A program made the translations under genes and the position numbers. From Streptomyces malaysiense (GTDB lineage: Bacteria; Actinomycetota; Actinomycetes; Streptomycetales; Streptomycetaceae), in NCBI RefSeq assembly GCF_000980885.2, contig NZ_LBDA02000116.1:28108-92107 (forward strand): a stretch of DNA of 64,000 nt, given 5' to 3'. Positions 20,894-29,023 of this stretch are shown piece by piece. How positions within the stretch are numbered: the first letter of the stretch is position 1; every line of letters starts with the position of its first letter. Below the pieces are notes generated by a model. The model was not told the origin of the DNA. It ran no database searches and saw only the letters and a list, made by a program, of their open reading frames with translations.

Positions 20894-21099
20894 TTCTCCT
20901 TGCCGTAGGGCTGCAGGGGAAGCGCTGCCGGACGGTCGGTGTCACCGCCACGCCGGGCCGGCCGCCGGTGGCACCGGTGCTCACGGCAGCCGCCGCGACG
21001 GTGGTGGTGCTGCTCGCCGCCCAGGCACCGGTCACGGACACCTCGTGAGCGTGTCCGTCGCGGGCCGGCCGGCGAGCCGACCGTCGGAGCGGCCCGCCG

Positions 21100-21885
21100 T
21101 CAGGCGCTCAGGTGCTCCCGGTCCCCCATCACCACGACGGGGTGGAGGCGGGGATTCAGGGTACGCAGCAGAGTCTTCATCCCGGACTCGGGAACGGTGA
21201 CACAGGCGGACGTGCCGTCGCCGTGGTCGAGGTGCAGCCAGATGCCGCCGCCCTTCTCCACTCCCTGCGGGCGGTTCCAGTCGAACGGCGGGACGCCCTT
21301 GAGCCGGTTGTAGTCGATGGCGATGACGTAGTCGAAGTCGTGGGCGTGCTCGTCGCCCTCCTCCGTCATGGACGCGAAGGCGTTGTCGTCGTACCAGTAG
21401 GACAGGCGACTGCCGGGATCCTCCAGCGACCCTCCCGCGTCCGTCAGGGAGAACACGCCGACGGGACTGCGCTCGTCGTCCAGGTGATGGTCGGTCGTCC
21501 AGCCCTGCCTGCCGTTGTGCGCGGGCCAGCTGCCCGCGAGCTTCCACGCGGTGCCGTGCTTCTCGTAGAGCACGGCGGTGCTCTCGGCGGAGTCCCGGTC
21601 GTCGCCGTAGACGACCACCGCCTGGCGGCTGTCGGCCGGTACCCGCTTCGACAGGCGGCTTCCGATGCCCGGGAGGCGGGGGGCCGCACCCGGGTGGGGA
21701 GACCCGGACGCCACCGGGATGTTGAGGCCCGGCGCGCCGGCATGGTTCCGGTGTCCGCCGTCGCCGGCGCACGCCGCGGTACCGGCCAGCAGCACGCCGC
21801 AGGCGAGGGTCACGGGTATGACATGGCGCGTCCCACGGCGCCGCGCCGGCACAGGACAGGTCCGTACGACAGTAGATATCCGCAT
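21100..21885 (-). CDS. L,D-transpeptidase-like lipoprotein (YkuD-type)
   Basis: 261 residues. The N-terminus has Arg residues, a hydrophobic stretch and a lipobox-like LLAGTAAC, predicting a membrane-anchored lipoprotein. SPVGVFSLTDAGG and a late HLDHGDGTSACVTVP carry the His and Cys expected of YkuD-like active sites, though the classic S-x-G-C-x-R motif is altered (GTSACV). Members cross-link peptidoglycan or act on related substrates. ATG 21885 is preferred over the ATG at 21921 because the Arg-rich n-region then sits as in other lipoproteins; neither has a strong ribosome binding site. Confidence 0.75.
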   Translation of the reverse strand: MRISTVVRTCPVPARRRGTRHVIPVTLACGVLLAGTAACAGDGGHRNHAGAPGLNIPVASGSPHPGAAPRLPGIGSRLSKRVPADSRQAVVVYGDDRDSAESTAVLYEKHGTAWKLAGSWPAHNGRQGWTTDHHLDDERSPVGVFSLTDAGGSLEDPGSRLSYWYDDNAFASMTEEGDEHAHDFDYVIAIDYNRLKGVPPFDWNRPQGVEKGGGIWLHLDHGDGTSACVTVPESGMKTLLRTLNPRLHPVVVMGDREHLSA

Positions 21886-21997
21886 GATCAGGATGCTGCG
21901 ACGGCCGACCGCGGCATGCATCCGCAGACGGCATCCGGCCTAAGAGGTCCTGAGAGGTCCTGAGACAAGCTGTTGATCATGTGGCTGTCGGTTCGGT

Positions 21998-22095
21998 TGC
22001 TCGTCGGTGCAGCCGTGGGGAAGCACCTGCCGAGGCCGTGGCTCGTCTCGGATGAACTGTGGCCGTTGACCGAGCCGTTGCGGTGGAACGAACCG
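21998..22095 (+). pseudogene. IS5-family transposase N-terminal remnant
   Basis: GKHLPRPWLVSDELWPLTEPL, read on the plus strand, matches the characteristic opening of IS5-type transposases (DUF4096 region: VSDELW..IEPLLP). After this the similarity is lost and no DDE domain follows. A short leftover of an insertion sequence. Confidence 0.5.
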
Positions 22096-22250
22096 CACCT
22101 GGTGCTGCTGCGGAAGCAGCGTACGGTGCGTTCGGCGGGCCGCGCCCAGGATGATGGGTTGCCTGCGGGCAGCGGGCGGAGTCACACAACCCGATCGGTG
22201 GTGACCTGCCGGAAGAGGTTCCGACACAGCTTCTGGAGACCGCGGCGGGG

Positions 22251-23819
22251 TCATGTGCCCGCGGTGGCGGCCGACGAAGCGGTACGTGGTGCTGCGCTCC
22301 CTTCGGCCAGGTCGAGGGCCCGTTGTGCCAGCCACTGGTCGTGGACGGCACTCGGGGAACGCAACAGGGAGCGTTGGAGCAATGCTTCGCTCCGTTCCAG
22401 GCGCTTGCGTACCGCCGATGCCGAGACGGACAGCGCGGCAGCGGTCGGAACGATACGGCCGTCGAGGCGGAGCCAGGTGGTGAGCGTCCGCGCGATCGAG
22501 ACCGGGACACCCGGTGCTCGTACGGGACGGAACTGGCGTTGCGCCCACATCACGACGTGGGGCAGCGCAAGGAGTCCGTCCAAGGAGGGCGCCCTTCCCC
22601 CGGCATCCGACGTGCGATCCTCCGGGCCGGCGGGGATGCCCGCGCCGATCACGCGAAGTGCGAGAGCCAGTGCCGCCTGGTCGGGCAGCCGCTCCAGGTC
22701 AAGACCCAGCAACCTCTGCACAAGCGTGAGGCGCGCCGCCAGGGTGTTGCGGTGGATCTTGAGATGGGTGGTCGCCTTGGAGGAGAAACTGAGCCATGAC
22801 GCGGTGGTGGCCAGCAGCTCCGCGCTGTCCGGGTCCTGCGGACGCCGCGCACGGTAGGCACTCAGCGGCGCGAGGAAGACCGCCGCCCAGGCCTGCGCGG
22901 CCGGCCCGATGATGAGCGCCAGGTCGGGGTGGCCCGCGAACGACGCACGCCGCTCAGCGCTGTGACGTGCGGCGGCCAGGGCGTGGAAGGCCTGCGCGTA
23001 GCCGATGGCGGTGTCCCGTAAAGGCACCGGGTCACTCACCCCGATGCAGCAGTTCTCCGCCACCGAGGGGGGCCAGACCGGCTCGACGGCCATACCGACG
23101 TGAGTCGCGCGGTCGGCCGGCGCAAGCACCACCAGATGGCTGGCGTACACGGGACACGGCACCACCCACGCACCGTCGACCGCCTTGGCCCACATGTCCG
23201 CGACCGCCCTGCGTGTCGTGTGCGGTCCCTCGATGACATAGAGCCGCATCACGTCGGGCAGCGCGGGCCGCAGTGCCCCCGCGACCAGGCGTGCGGTGGT
23301 CACCTGACCGTTCATCAGCAGGTGCACGACGGCCTCCCGGATCCGCGCGTCGGCGTCCCGGATCCGACGCTGCTGCTGCCGGGTGCGCTCCAGTTGCCAG
23401 CACAGGCTGAGGCCGGATGCGGCATCCGCGAGCAGGAGCAGCAGGCCGGGTGGCACCGGCCGTGGCGCCACGGCCGCGAGAAAGGGCGCGCGGACGCCCG
23501 GTGGGCCGTCGAGAGGAAGGACGACGCAGGTGAGGTCCTCCCCGTCGAGGGTCACGGACCTGAGCCCTCGCGCGGAGGCCTCCCGGATCCCGTGCAGTAC
23601 GAGGTCGTGCTCGGCCCTGCCGAGGGGCTGCGGGGGCGCGGAGGCGGGGGCGCCCGAGCGGTTCGCCAGGAGGACGGCGGCCCCGGTACGGCCGGCCAGC
23701 CAGCGGAGCAGCAGCGCGCTGCCGCCCGTTCGAGCCGCGCGCTGCATGTCCAGCACGTCGTCGGCCCGCCGGGCCTGTCCCGGTGCCACCGTGGCCGTAC
23801 GCGGATCATGACCGTGCAT
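22251..23819 (-). CDS. PucR/CdaR-type transcriptional regulator
   Basis: 522 residues. The N-terminal half is a sensor-like region (PLGRAEHDLVLHGIREAS, FLAAVAPRPVPPGLLLLL). The conserved DNA-binding PucR-type helix-turn-helix is TTHLKIHRNTLAARLTLVQRLLG (about 370-395), followed by a further ~110 residues with a second helical segment (RIVPTAAALSVSASAVRKRLERSE) that is an additional HTH candidate. ATG 23819 has GGGGGAG 7 nt upstream. Family members respond to purine catabolites, sugars or stress signals; the ligand here is unknown and no obvious target operon is adjacent. Confidence 0.85.
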   Translation of the reverse strand: MHGHDPRTATVAPGQARRADDVLDMQRAARTGGSALLLRWLAGRTGAAVLLANRSGAPASAPPQPLGRAEHDLVLHGIREASARGLRSVTLDGEDLTCVVLPLDGPPGVRAPFLAAVAPRPVPPGLLLLLADAASGLSLCWQLERTRQQQRRIRDADARIREAVVHLLMNGQVTTARLVAGALRPALPDVMRLYVIEGPHTTRRAVADMWAKAVDGAWVVPCPVYASHLVVLAPADRATHVGMAVEPVWPPSVAENCCIGVSDPVPLRDTAIGYAQAFHALAAARHSAERRASFAGHPDLALIIGPAAQAWAAVFLAPLSAYRARRPQDPDSAELLATTASWLSFSSKATTHLKIHRNTLAARLTLVQRLLGLDLERLPDQAALALALRVIGAGIPAGPEDRTSDAGGRAPSLDGLLALPHVVMWAQRQFRPVRAPGVPVSIARTLTTWLRLDGRIVPTAAALSVSASAVRKRLERSEALLQRSLLRSPSAVHDQWLAQRALDLAEGSAAPRTASSAATAGT

Positions 23820-24103
23820 GTCACTCCCCCGAGAGACTGCCGAATCCGTTCGGCCAGAGCGTATCCGGGGCTCTGCCAGGCGGACAGGGGGGCTCGCTGT
23901 GCGGTCTGGCACCAAAGGGCCGGCCTCACTGTGCAATGGCGTCCTTCGCGCCGCCTTCATCCGCCGTAGTCTCTGCCGTGCCCGTCCGACGCCGGGTCAG
24001 GTAGTGCGCGGGGGCGGTCCGGCCGGGAGTACCAGGCGCAGCACCGCATGCGTGCACAGGCGAACGACCACTCGCCGACTTCTATCCGAGTACAGGGGGA
24101 AAC

Positions 24104-24736
24104 ATGGGGAAGACCGTCAAACTCAGTGCCGTGGCGGCGATGACAGCGCTGGTCGTGGTCGACCTGGGCCTGGGGACGGCCCACGCGAGCCCGGGGAACT
24201 GGCAGCTTCACACACCCTACGCGAGCAACATGTGCCTGGACGCCGCCTACGCGCCCGGCGACCCGCACCAGGATCCGTGGAAGGACGGTGACAAGGTGCA
24301 GATGTGGGTCTGCAACGGTCAGGCGCAGCAGGGGTGGGTCTTCCACCCTGTCCGTACTCCCAGTGGCGTACCCGCGTTCACCATCACCAACCAGCGCAGC
24401 GGCCTGTGTCTGGACATGGACATCAGCGGTGGCACTTACGACAACATCCCCAACGACTACAAGGGACACCTGGTCCAGCTGTGGCACTGCATCACCGACA
24501 ACGGACAGCCCGAGGCGAACCAGGTCTGGTACCAGCTCTCCGGTGACTACGACGGGTGGGCACGACTGCAGAGCGGCTCCGACAACGGAGGCAGTTTCGA
24601 TTTCATGGACGCCAAGAACTACGGCGGCACCGACCCGTCGCAGAACGGGGACCCCGTCCTGGTCTGGGACTACTACTCCCCGACCCTCCCGGACGGGCGG
24701 CACGGGGACGCGCCCCAGAACTGGAACTGGACCTGA
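24104..24736 (+). CDS. Secreted ricin-type beta-trefoil lectin protein
   Basis: 210 residues with a Sec signal peptide (KLSAVAAMTALVVVDLGLGTAHA, cleavage near residue 28). The mature part is a single RICIN-like domain with the internal pattern C-L-D ... Q-x-W (MCLDAAY, VQMWVCNG, LCLDMD, VQLWHC) and aromatic residues that typically contact sugars. No catalytic domain is attached, so it probably binds a polysaccharide or glycan outside the cell. ATG 24104 is preceded by GGGGGAAAC. Confidence 0.85.
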   Translation: MGKTVKLSAVAAMTALVVVDLGLGTAHASPGNWQLHTPYASNMCLDAAYAPGDPHQDPWKDGDKVQMWVCNGQAQQGWVFHPVRTPSGVPAFTITNQRSGLCLDMDISGGTYDNIPNDYKGHLVQLWHCITDNGQPEANQVWYQLSGDYDGWARLQSGSDNGGSFDFMDAKNYGGTDPSQNGDPVLVWDYYSPTLPDGRHGDAPQNWNWT

Positions 24737-25054
24737 CCGCCACCCGCGGGGCAGCGGCTGTGCCGGCTGCCCTCGGCCGTGCCGTGCGCGATGACCTGCG
24801 CGCAGGCCCCGGCCCCGGCGCCGCGGGCCTCCTGGTGCCACGGCCGCTTGCCGCCGCGCTCCTCCGGGCTCAGCCGGTGCAGGCAGCCGGCGCTGCCGTC
24901 CTCGCCGTGTGCCGCCGTAGAGCGTCACCACGCCTGGCACCTCGCAGCTCGGCTGCGACAACGCCTCCTACAGCTACCGCGGCTCTCCCCGCACCCACTC
25001 CCCTCCCTGGGCCTGACCCGGACCGGGGCCCTTCGTCAGCCAAGGAGCACGGCC
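24737..25054. other. Intergenic region between two secreted-protein genes
   Basis: About 320 bp of GC-rich DNA. No supportable gene, clear terminator or repeat was recognised. Confidence 0.3.
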
Positions 25055-25612
25055 GTGCCCTCTTTCGTACCTCTGACCGGAACGACCCGGCTGGCGCTCA
25101 CCGCCGCGGTCGTACTGCCGATGACCTGCCTCGGGGTTGTCGCATCATCCCCGCCGGCCCACGCCTGCGGCTCCAGCGCCATGGTCGGCTCGCGCACGCT
25201 GACCGACAGCAGGGACGGCTGGACGCTGGGAACGATCACGCTCTACTACGACTCGTGTAGGCGGTCCACCTGGGCGGAGCTGGACGTCGACTACAACAGC
25301 ATGGACTGCCACTTCCCGTCGGGCCCGGGTTGGTGGCTCGCGGTCGACCTCGTCGACCAGAACGGGCACGTCGTCTCACACGGTGACTCCAACGGATTCA
25401 AGCGCTGGTACGGCGTCGTGAGTGCGAGCCAGCCCATCGACAAGTACTCGGCGCCCAAGTCCTTCCAGGCTCGGGGCTGGGTACGTACCGCCTACTCCGA
25501 CGGCAGCCAGGAGAACAGCGTGTTCTTCGACTCCGACTGGCACCAGTACTCGACCGGCGGCGACCCGGGAGGCGGGTGGGATGCCGCCCTCGACAGCCAG
25601 AGCATCTGCTAG
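25055..25612 (+). CDS. Secreted protein of unknown function
   Basis: 185 residues. Start GTG 25055 with AAGGAG 7-8 nt upstream. A Sec signal peptide ends near PPAHA (~35). The mature protein is Trp/Tyr-rich with four Cys likely to form disulfides. The part SRTLTDSRDGWTLGTITLYY...CRRSTWAELD loosely recalls small Streptomyces secreted DUF2690-like proteins, where a C..WA motif follows a beta strand, but the match is not close enough to name. It follows the secreted lectin and may belong to the same secreted set. Confidence 0.75.
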   Translation: MPSFVPLTGTTRLALTAAVVLPMTCLGVVASSPPAHACGSSAMVGSRTLTDSRDGWTLGTITLYYDSCRRSTWAELDVDYNSMDCHFPSGPGWWLAVDLVDQNGHVVSHGDSNGFKRWYGVVSASQPIDKYSAPKSFQARGWVRTAYSDGSQENSVFFDSDWHQYSTGGDPGGGWDAALDSQSIC

Positions 25613-25796
25613 AGGTCTTCGGCGGTGCCGGTGAGGGCTTCGTACCGGGCCGACGCGGCCGGGTACGGCACCGCGGGCTCGCCGTGAGCCCTGTGAGCGA
25701 CCCGGCCGGAGCCGCCCTGTCCGACCGCCAAGTCGCCCGGGAGCGGTATGCGTTCACGCCCTGCCTCTCCAGCGGCCGGGCGCCCGCCGACCGGGG

Positions 25797-26792
25797 TCAG
25801 TCCCACTCCCAGGTGATGCCGAGGACCCCCGGGCGCACCTGCTGCTCCACGAGGTGGACCGAGCCGTGGGCGTTGAGGGTCAGGTCGGTGACCGATCTGC
25901 GGGGGGCGGTCGCCGAGGGGCGGGTGAAGCGGCGGCAGTGGACGGGGAGGGCGGCGCGGTCGAAGCCGACCTGGAGGGCGTACTGGCCGCCGCCGTAGGT
26001 GAAGCCGCGCACGTACTCCTCGCTGGGCGCGCCGGTTCCGTCCTCGAAGCGGTAGCCGAGGACGGCCGTCTCGCCGGCCCGCAGCCGTCCGTCGAAGAGC
26101 AGCTCGACGACGACCATCCCCGAAGCGCCGTCGCGCCTGGTCCGCCCGACCCGGCAGTCGCCGAGGCCACGTACCCGGACCCGCTCGGTGTCGCAGCCCG
26201 GGTCGCCGAGGTGGATGGCGAGATAGCGGTCGACGCCGTCGCGGTGGGCCCGTACGACGTGGTGCGAGTCCCGCGCGAGCAGTTCACGACGGGCGCCGAT
26301 GTGAACGTGCTCGTAGTGGAGCACGGTGTGCAGCCCGCCGTCCTCGGGAGCCGCGAGGCCCGCCAGCAGTGATTCGAGCGCGGCGGCGGGTTCGAGGAGG
26401 GCGCGGTACGGACGGGCCGGGGGACGGTCGCCGTCGGCACGTGGTCCTATCAGGCGGGTGAGCGCGTGCGGGGGAAGCTCCAGGACCTCCTCCAACGCGG
26501 TGACGGCGCGCAGCGACTCGGGCCGGTCGGGCCGCCGCAGTCCGCGCTGCCAGTAGCTGAGGCTGGTCACCCCGACACGTACGCCCCGTTGGGCGAGCCG
26601 GTGCTGCACCCGGTGCAGTGCCAGCCCGCGCGCGGCGAGCGCGGCGCGGAGCGCGACGGCGAAGGGGCCGGTGCGCAGGGCTTCGGCGAGTTCGGCCTCG
26701 GGGGCGGAGCGAGGAGCGTGGCGCCGGGACGGGCCGAGGGCCGGATCACCGGAGCGCGGGGTGACATGGCGATCGGTACCGCGTGCTGCCAT
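25797..26792 (-). CDS. HTH (XRE-like) regulator with long C-terminal domain
   Basis: 331 residues. The N-terminal part has a Cro/C1-type helix-turn-helix: VQHRLAQRGVRVGVTSLSYW then QRGLRRPDRPESLRAVTALEEVLELP, a Streptomyces family pattern. The C-terminal ~190 residues (LHTVLHYEHVHIGARRELLA, SGMVVVELLFDGRLRAGE, RGFTYGGGQYALQV) are beta-rich and of unknown role. ATG 26792 has GAGGGAAGAG upstream; a longer in-frame start at 26843 would begin inside a perfect palindrome that looks like an operator, which argues for 26792 and for autoregulation. Confidence 0.85.
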   Translation of the reverse strand: MAARGTDRHVTPRSGDPALGPSRRHAPRSAPEAELAEALRTGPFAVALRAALAARGLALHRVQHRLAQRGVRVGVTSLSYWQRGLRRPDRPESLRAVTALEEVLELPPHALTRLIGPRADGDRPPARPYRALLEPAAALESLLAGLAAPEDGGLHTVLHYEHVHIGARRELLARDSHHVVRAHRDGVDRYLAIHLGDPGCDTERVRVRGLGDCRVGRTRRDGASGMVVVELLFDGRLRAGETAVLGYRFEDGTGAPSEEYVRGFTYGGGQYALQVGFDRAALPVHCRRFTRPSATAPRRSVTDLTLNAHGSVHLVEQQVRPGVLGITWEWD

Positions 26793-26830
26793 CGGGGCTC
26801 TTCCCTCTCCCGCCCCCGTGACCGTCTTCC

Positions 26831-26844
26831 AGTGAACGTTCACT
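26831..26844. promoter_or_regulatory. 14-bp perfect palindrome upstream of the XRE-like regulator
   Basis: AGTGAACGTTCACT reads identically on both strands and lies 39 bp upstream of the regulator's ATG, inside its expected promoter. A likely autoregulatory operator. Confidence 0.6.
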
Positions 26845-27043
26845 TCCCCCTACTGGCACGGGTGTCGCGCGCGGGCCGCCGCCTGCCGGCACTGCGGGCG
26901 CGTTCACAACCGTACGCGCGGAGTTTACTTCAGCACCGCCTCGCGGAGGACGTCGTTGACCAGGACCCGGCGGGTGATCAAAGCTGCTGGCGCAGCGTCC
27001 GGACGCGCACCGCCACTCCCCCACCTCGACTGGGAGCACTGCC

Positions 27044-27685
27044 ATGTCCACCTTCAACCGGGGCCGTACCCGGCCGGCGTCGCTGGCTCTCGCGGCCGTC
27101 GCCGTCCTGATGCCCGCGTTCCTGCCGGCGGCCACCGCGCACGCCGCACCCGCCTCCGTGCGACAGGCGGCACCTCGAGCCGCCGCCCACCCCTCGGTCG
27201 CCGCCGCCACCAAGCGCCTCGGCATCACCATGCAGGCGCAGCAGAACAGCAACTGGTGCTGGGCGGCGAGCGGAAACACCATCGCCTCGTGGTTCGGACG
27301 CGACTACAGCCAGAACCAGTTCTGCGACGCCGCGTTCGGCCGTCCCCAGGGCAGCGCCTGCGGCAACCGGCAGGCGACGCTGGACGAGGTGCGCAACGCC
27401 CTCGGCTGGATGGGCATCAACCCCGGTGAGTACGTGCGGGGTTATCTGCGCTACGCCACCGTGCGGAAGGAGATCGACGCCGGCCACCCCGTCGAGACAC
27501 GCGTCGAGTGGAGCTCCGGGGGCGGGCACATGCATGTGCTCTACGGCTACGACGCCTCCGGCGGCCAGGTCTACTGGGGCGACCCCTGGCCCTCCAACTC
27601 CCGCTACAACTGGGCCGATTACGACTACTACGTGGACAACGCCTCGTTCACGTGGACGCACTCGCTGTACGGGATCGGAGCGTGA
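27044..27685 (+). CDS. Secreted papain-fold cysteine protease (C39-like)
   Basis: 213 residues. Sec signal (SLALAAVAVLMPAFLPAATAHA, cleavage ~35). Catalytic Cys72 in QQNSNWCWAASG, His162 in GGGHMHVLYGYD and Asp180 in YWGDPWP give the papain-like triad seen in Peptidase_C39_2 proteins such as staphopain-like secreted enzymes. Two further cysteines (C94, C106) may form a disulfide. ATG follows GGGAGCACTGCC. The next gene, for a surface-anchored protein, overlaps or follows within 6 nt, so they are co-translated and may form an enzyme-partner pair. Confidence 0.9.
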   Translation: MSTFNRGRTRPASLALAAVAVLMPAFLPAATAHAAPASVRQAAPRAAAHPSVAAATKRLGITMQAQQNSNWCWAASGNTIASWFGRDYSQNQFCDAAFGRPQGSACGNRQATLDEVRNALGWMGINPGEYVRGYLRYATVRKEIDAGHPVETRVEWSSGGGHMHVLYGYDASGGQVYWGDPWPSNSRYNWADYDYYVDNASFTWTHSLYGIGA

Positions 27686-27690
27686 CCCCC

Positions 27691-28506
27691 ATGACCGCGA
27701 CCCGCCCCGGCACGGCCGTCGCATCGCTCGCCGTCACCGCGGCTCTCGGCGTACTCGCCCCCGCCCCCGCGCACGCGGCCTCCGGCCCTGCCGCCCTCCC
27801 GGCGCCCTTCACCACCACGGCCACCGCCCAGGCGCGCGCGGCGGCGTCCAGTCCCGCCACCCTCCACACCGTTTCCCGCTTCTTCGCCCGCGCCGGTGCC
27901 ATCAGGGCGGACACGGCCCGCCCGCACCTGGTCGGGCCCTCGGTGACGGTCTACCGCCTCGCTCCCGGGTTCGTCGCCGGACGGCCGGGCGCCCCTGTCG
28001 CCGTCCCGCGGTTCGTCGCGAGCAAGGCGGTCTCCGCCGACGGGCAGGTCGCCTCCCTGTGGACCGCGCGGACGGCGAAGGCGTGGAAGGTCGTCAACAT
28101 CGCGACCGGCGGTGACGAGACCGACTACGTCGCCAAGGCACACGGCCGCGGAACCGTCTTCCAGGAACCGCAGATCGACGCCTGGTACGTGGTGCGCGAC
28201 GGCCGCGTGCTCCCGCTCGACCCCGACGCGCGGCGCGCCGTGGGCAGGTCCGGTGTCTCCCTCGCCGGCTATCAGCACCTGGTCCACCGGAAGTACGGCG
28301 ACAAGCTCCCCGGCTCCGCCTACGACCGCGCGGGCAGGGGCGGCGGTTACGACGGCGCCCTCGCGGCACCTCCCGCGTCCCGCGCCCGCCCGGCCGCCGC
28401 CGGCACGCCGGCGGCCGTCACCGCGGCCGCCACCGTCACGGCCGCCGCGGCCGTGACGGCGGTCCGCCTGCGCCGCGCCCGGCGCTCGCGCCGCGTCGCG
28501 GTGTGA
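27691..28506 (+). CDS. Exported, C-terminally membrane-anchored protein paired with the cysteine protease
   Basis: 271 residues from the ATG at 27691; a GTG at 27682 overlapping the protease stop (GTGA) is an alternative start. Signal peptide (VASLAVTAALGVLAPAPAHA), a ~190-residue mature domain (LVGPSVTVYRLAPGFV, VASLWTARTAKAWKVVNIATG, EPQIDAWYVVRDGRVLPL), and a C-terminal Ala/Thr/Val helix ending in RRARRSRR, a membrane anchor with a cytoplasmic stop-transfer. Function unknown; genetic coupling to the protease suggests a propeptide-like inhibitor, partner or substrate. Confidence 0.8.
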   Translation: MTATRPGTAVASLAVTAALGVLAPAPAHAASGPAALPAPFTTTATAQARAAASSPATLHTVSRFFARAGAIRADTARPHLVGPSVTVYRLAPGFVAGRPGAPVAVPRFVASKAVSADGQVASLWTARTAKAWKVVNIATGGDETDYVAKAHGRGTVFQEPQIDAWYVVRDGRVLPLDPDARRAVGRSGVSLAGYQHLVHRKYGDKLPGSAYDRAGRGGGYDGALAAPPASRARPAAAGTPAAVTAAATVTAAAAVTAVRLRRARRSRRVAV

Positions 28507-28724
28507 GCGAACCCGGCAGGCCCCGACCGGGGTCCGCGCGGGGACGGGGGCCGGCACGGTGGCGCTCCGGCGCGCCGTGTCCGGTCCCCGCCCGGGGTGC
28601 GGGCCGGGCAGCCGGAGGGCGCGACGGCGGCGGTGCCGGGCGATCCGCTGCCTCTTCGCCCGACCGCCCGGCACCGGCGTCCGGGACACCGCCGCCTGGG
28701 CCGTGAACGGCGCGCGCACGCCGG

Positions 28725-28919
28725 CGCGAAGCGGACGTACGCGACGGCGACCGCCGCGAGTTCATCGGGAGTCGTCGGCGAGGGGTGCGCCGCGGCCAGG
28801 TACCCGGCCGGTTCGCGGTAGCCCTGCGCCGCGACCGCCGAGATCAGGGCGTCACGGTCCGCGAAATGCCGGTGGGGAGCCGCCGCCGAGACGCCGGCCC
28901 GCCGCGCCACCGCCCGCAT
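28725..28919 (-). pseudogene. TetR-family regulator remnant (HTH only)
   Basis: MRAVARRAGVSAAAPHRHFADRDALISAVAAQGYRE is the core of a TetR helix-turn-helix (normally preceded by a helix and followed by a ligand-binding domain). Here a stop lies immediately upstream (TAG before the ATG) and after about 65 codons the reading frame becomes arginine/proline-rich out-of-frame sequence. Both the N-terminal helix and the ligand domain are lost. Confidence 0.6.
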
Positions 28920-29023
28920 CTACCGGCGCTGGGCCGCCGGCGGCGCCGGACTGCTGATCACCGGCAACGTCATGAGCGTGCGTGGATCCGCCGCCGGCGC
29001 GGCACCGGTGCCGGTCCGTTCGC

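Noticed and set aside
20939..21050. Hydrophobic plus-strand segment (TAAAATVVVLLAAQAP) as membrane protein end
   Set aside because: Only a short tail, no start or upstream coding; too little to call.
28347..28724. Extension of the TetR-like frame to 190 codons
   Set aside because: After about 65 codons the sequence is Arg/Pro-rich and lacks the TetR ligand domain; it overlaps the end of the preceding surface-protein gene.
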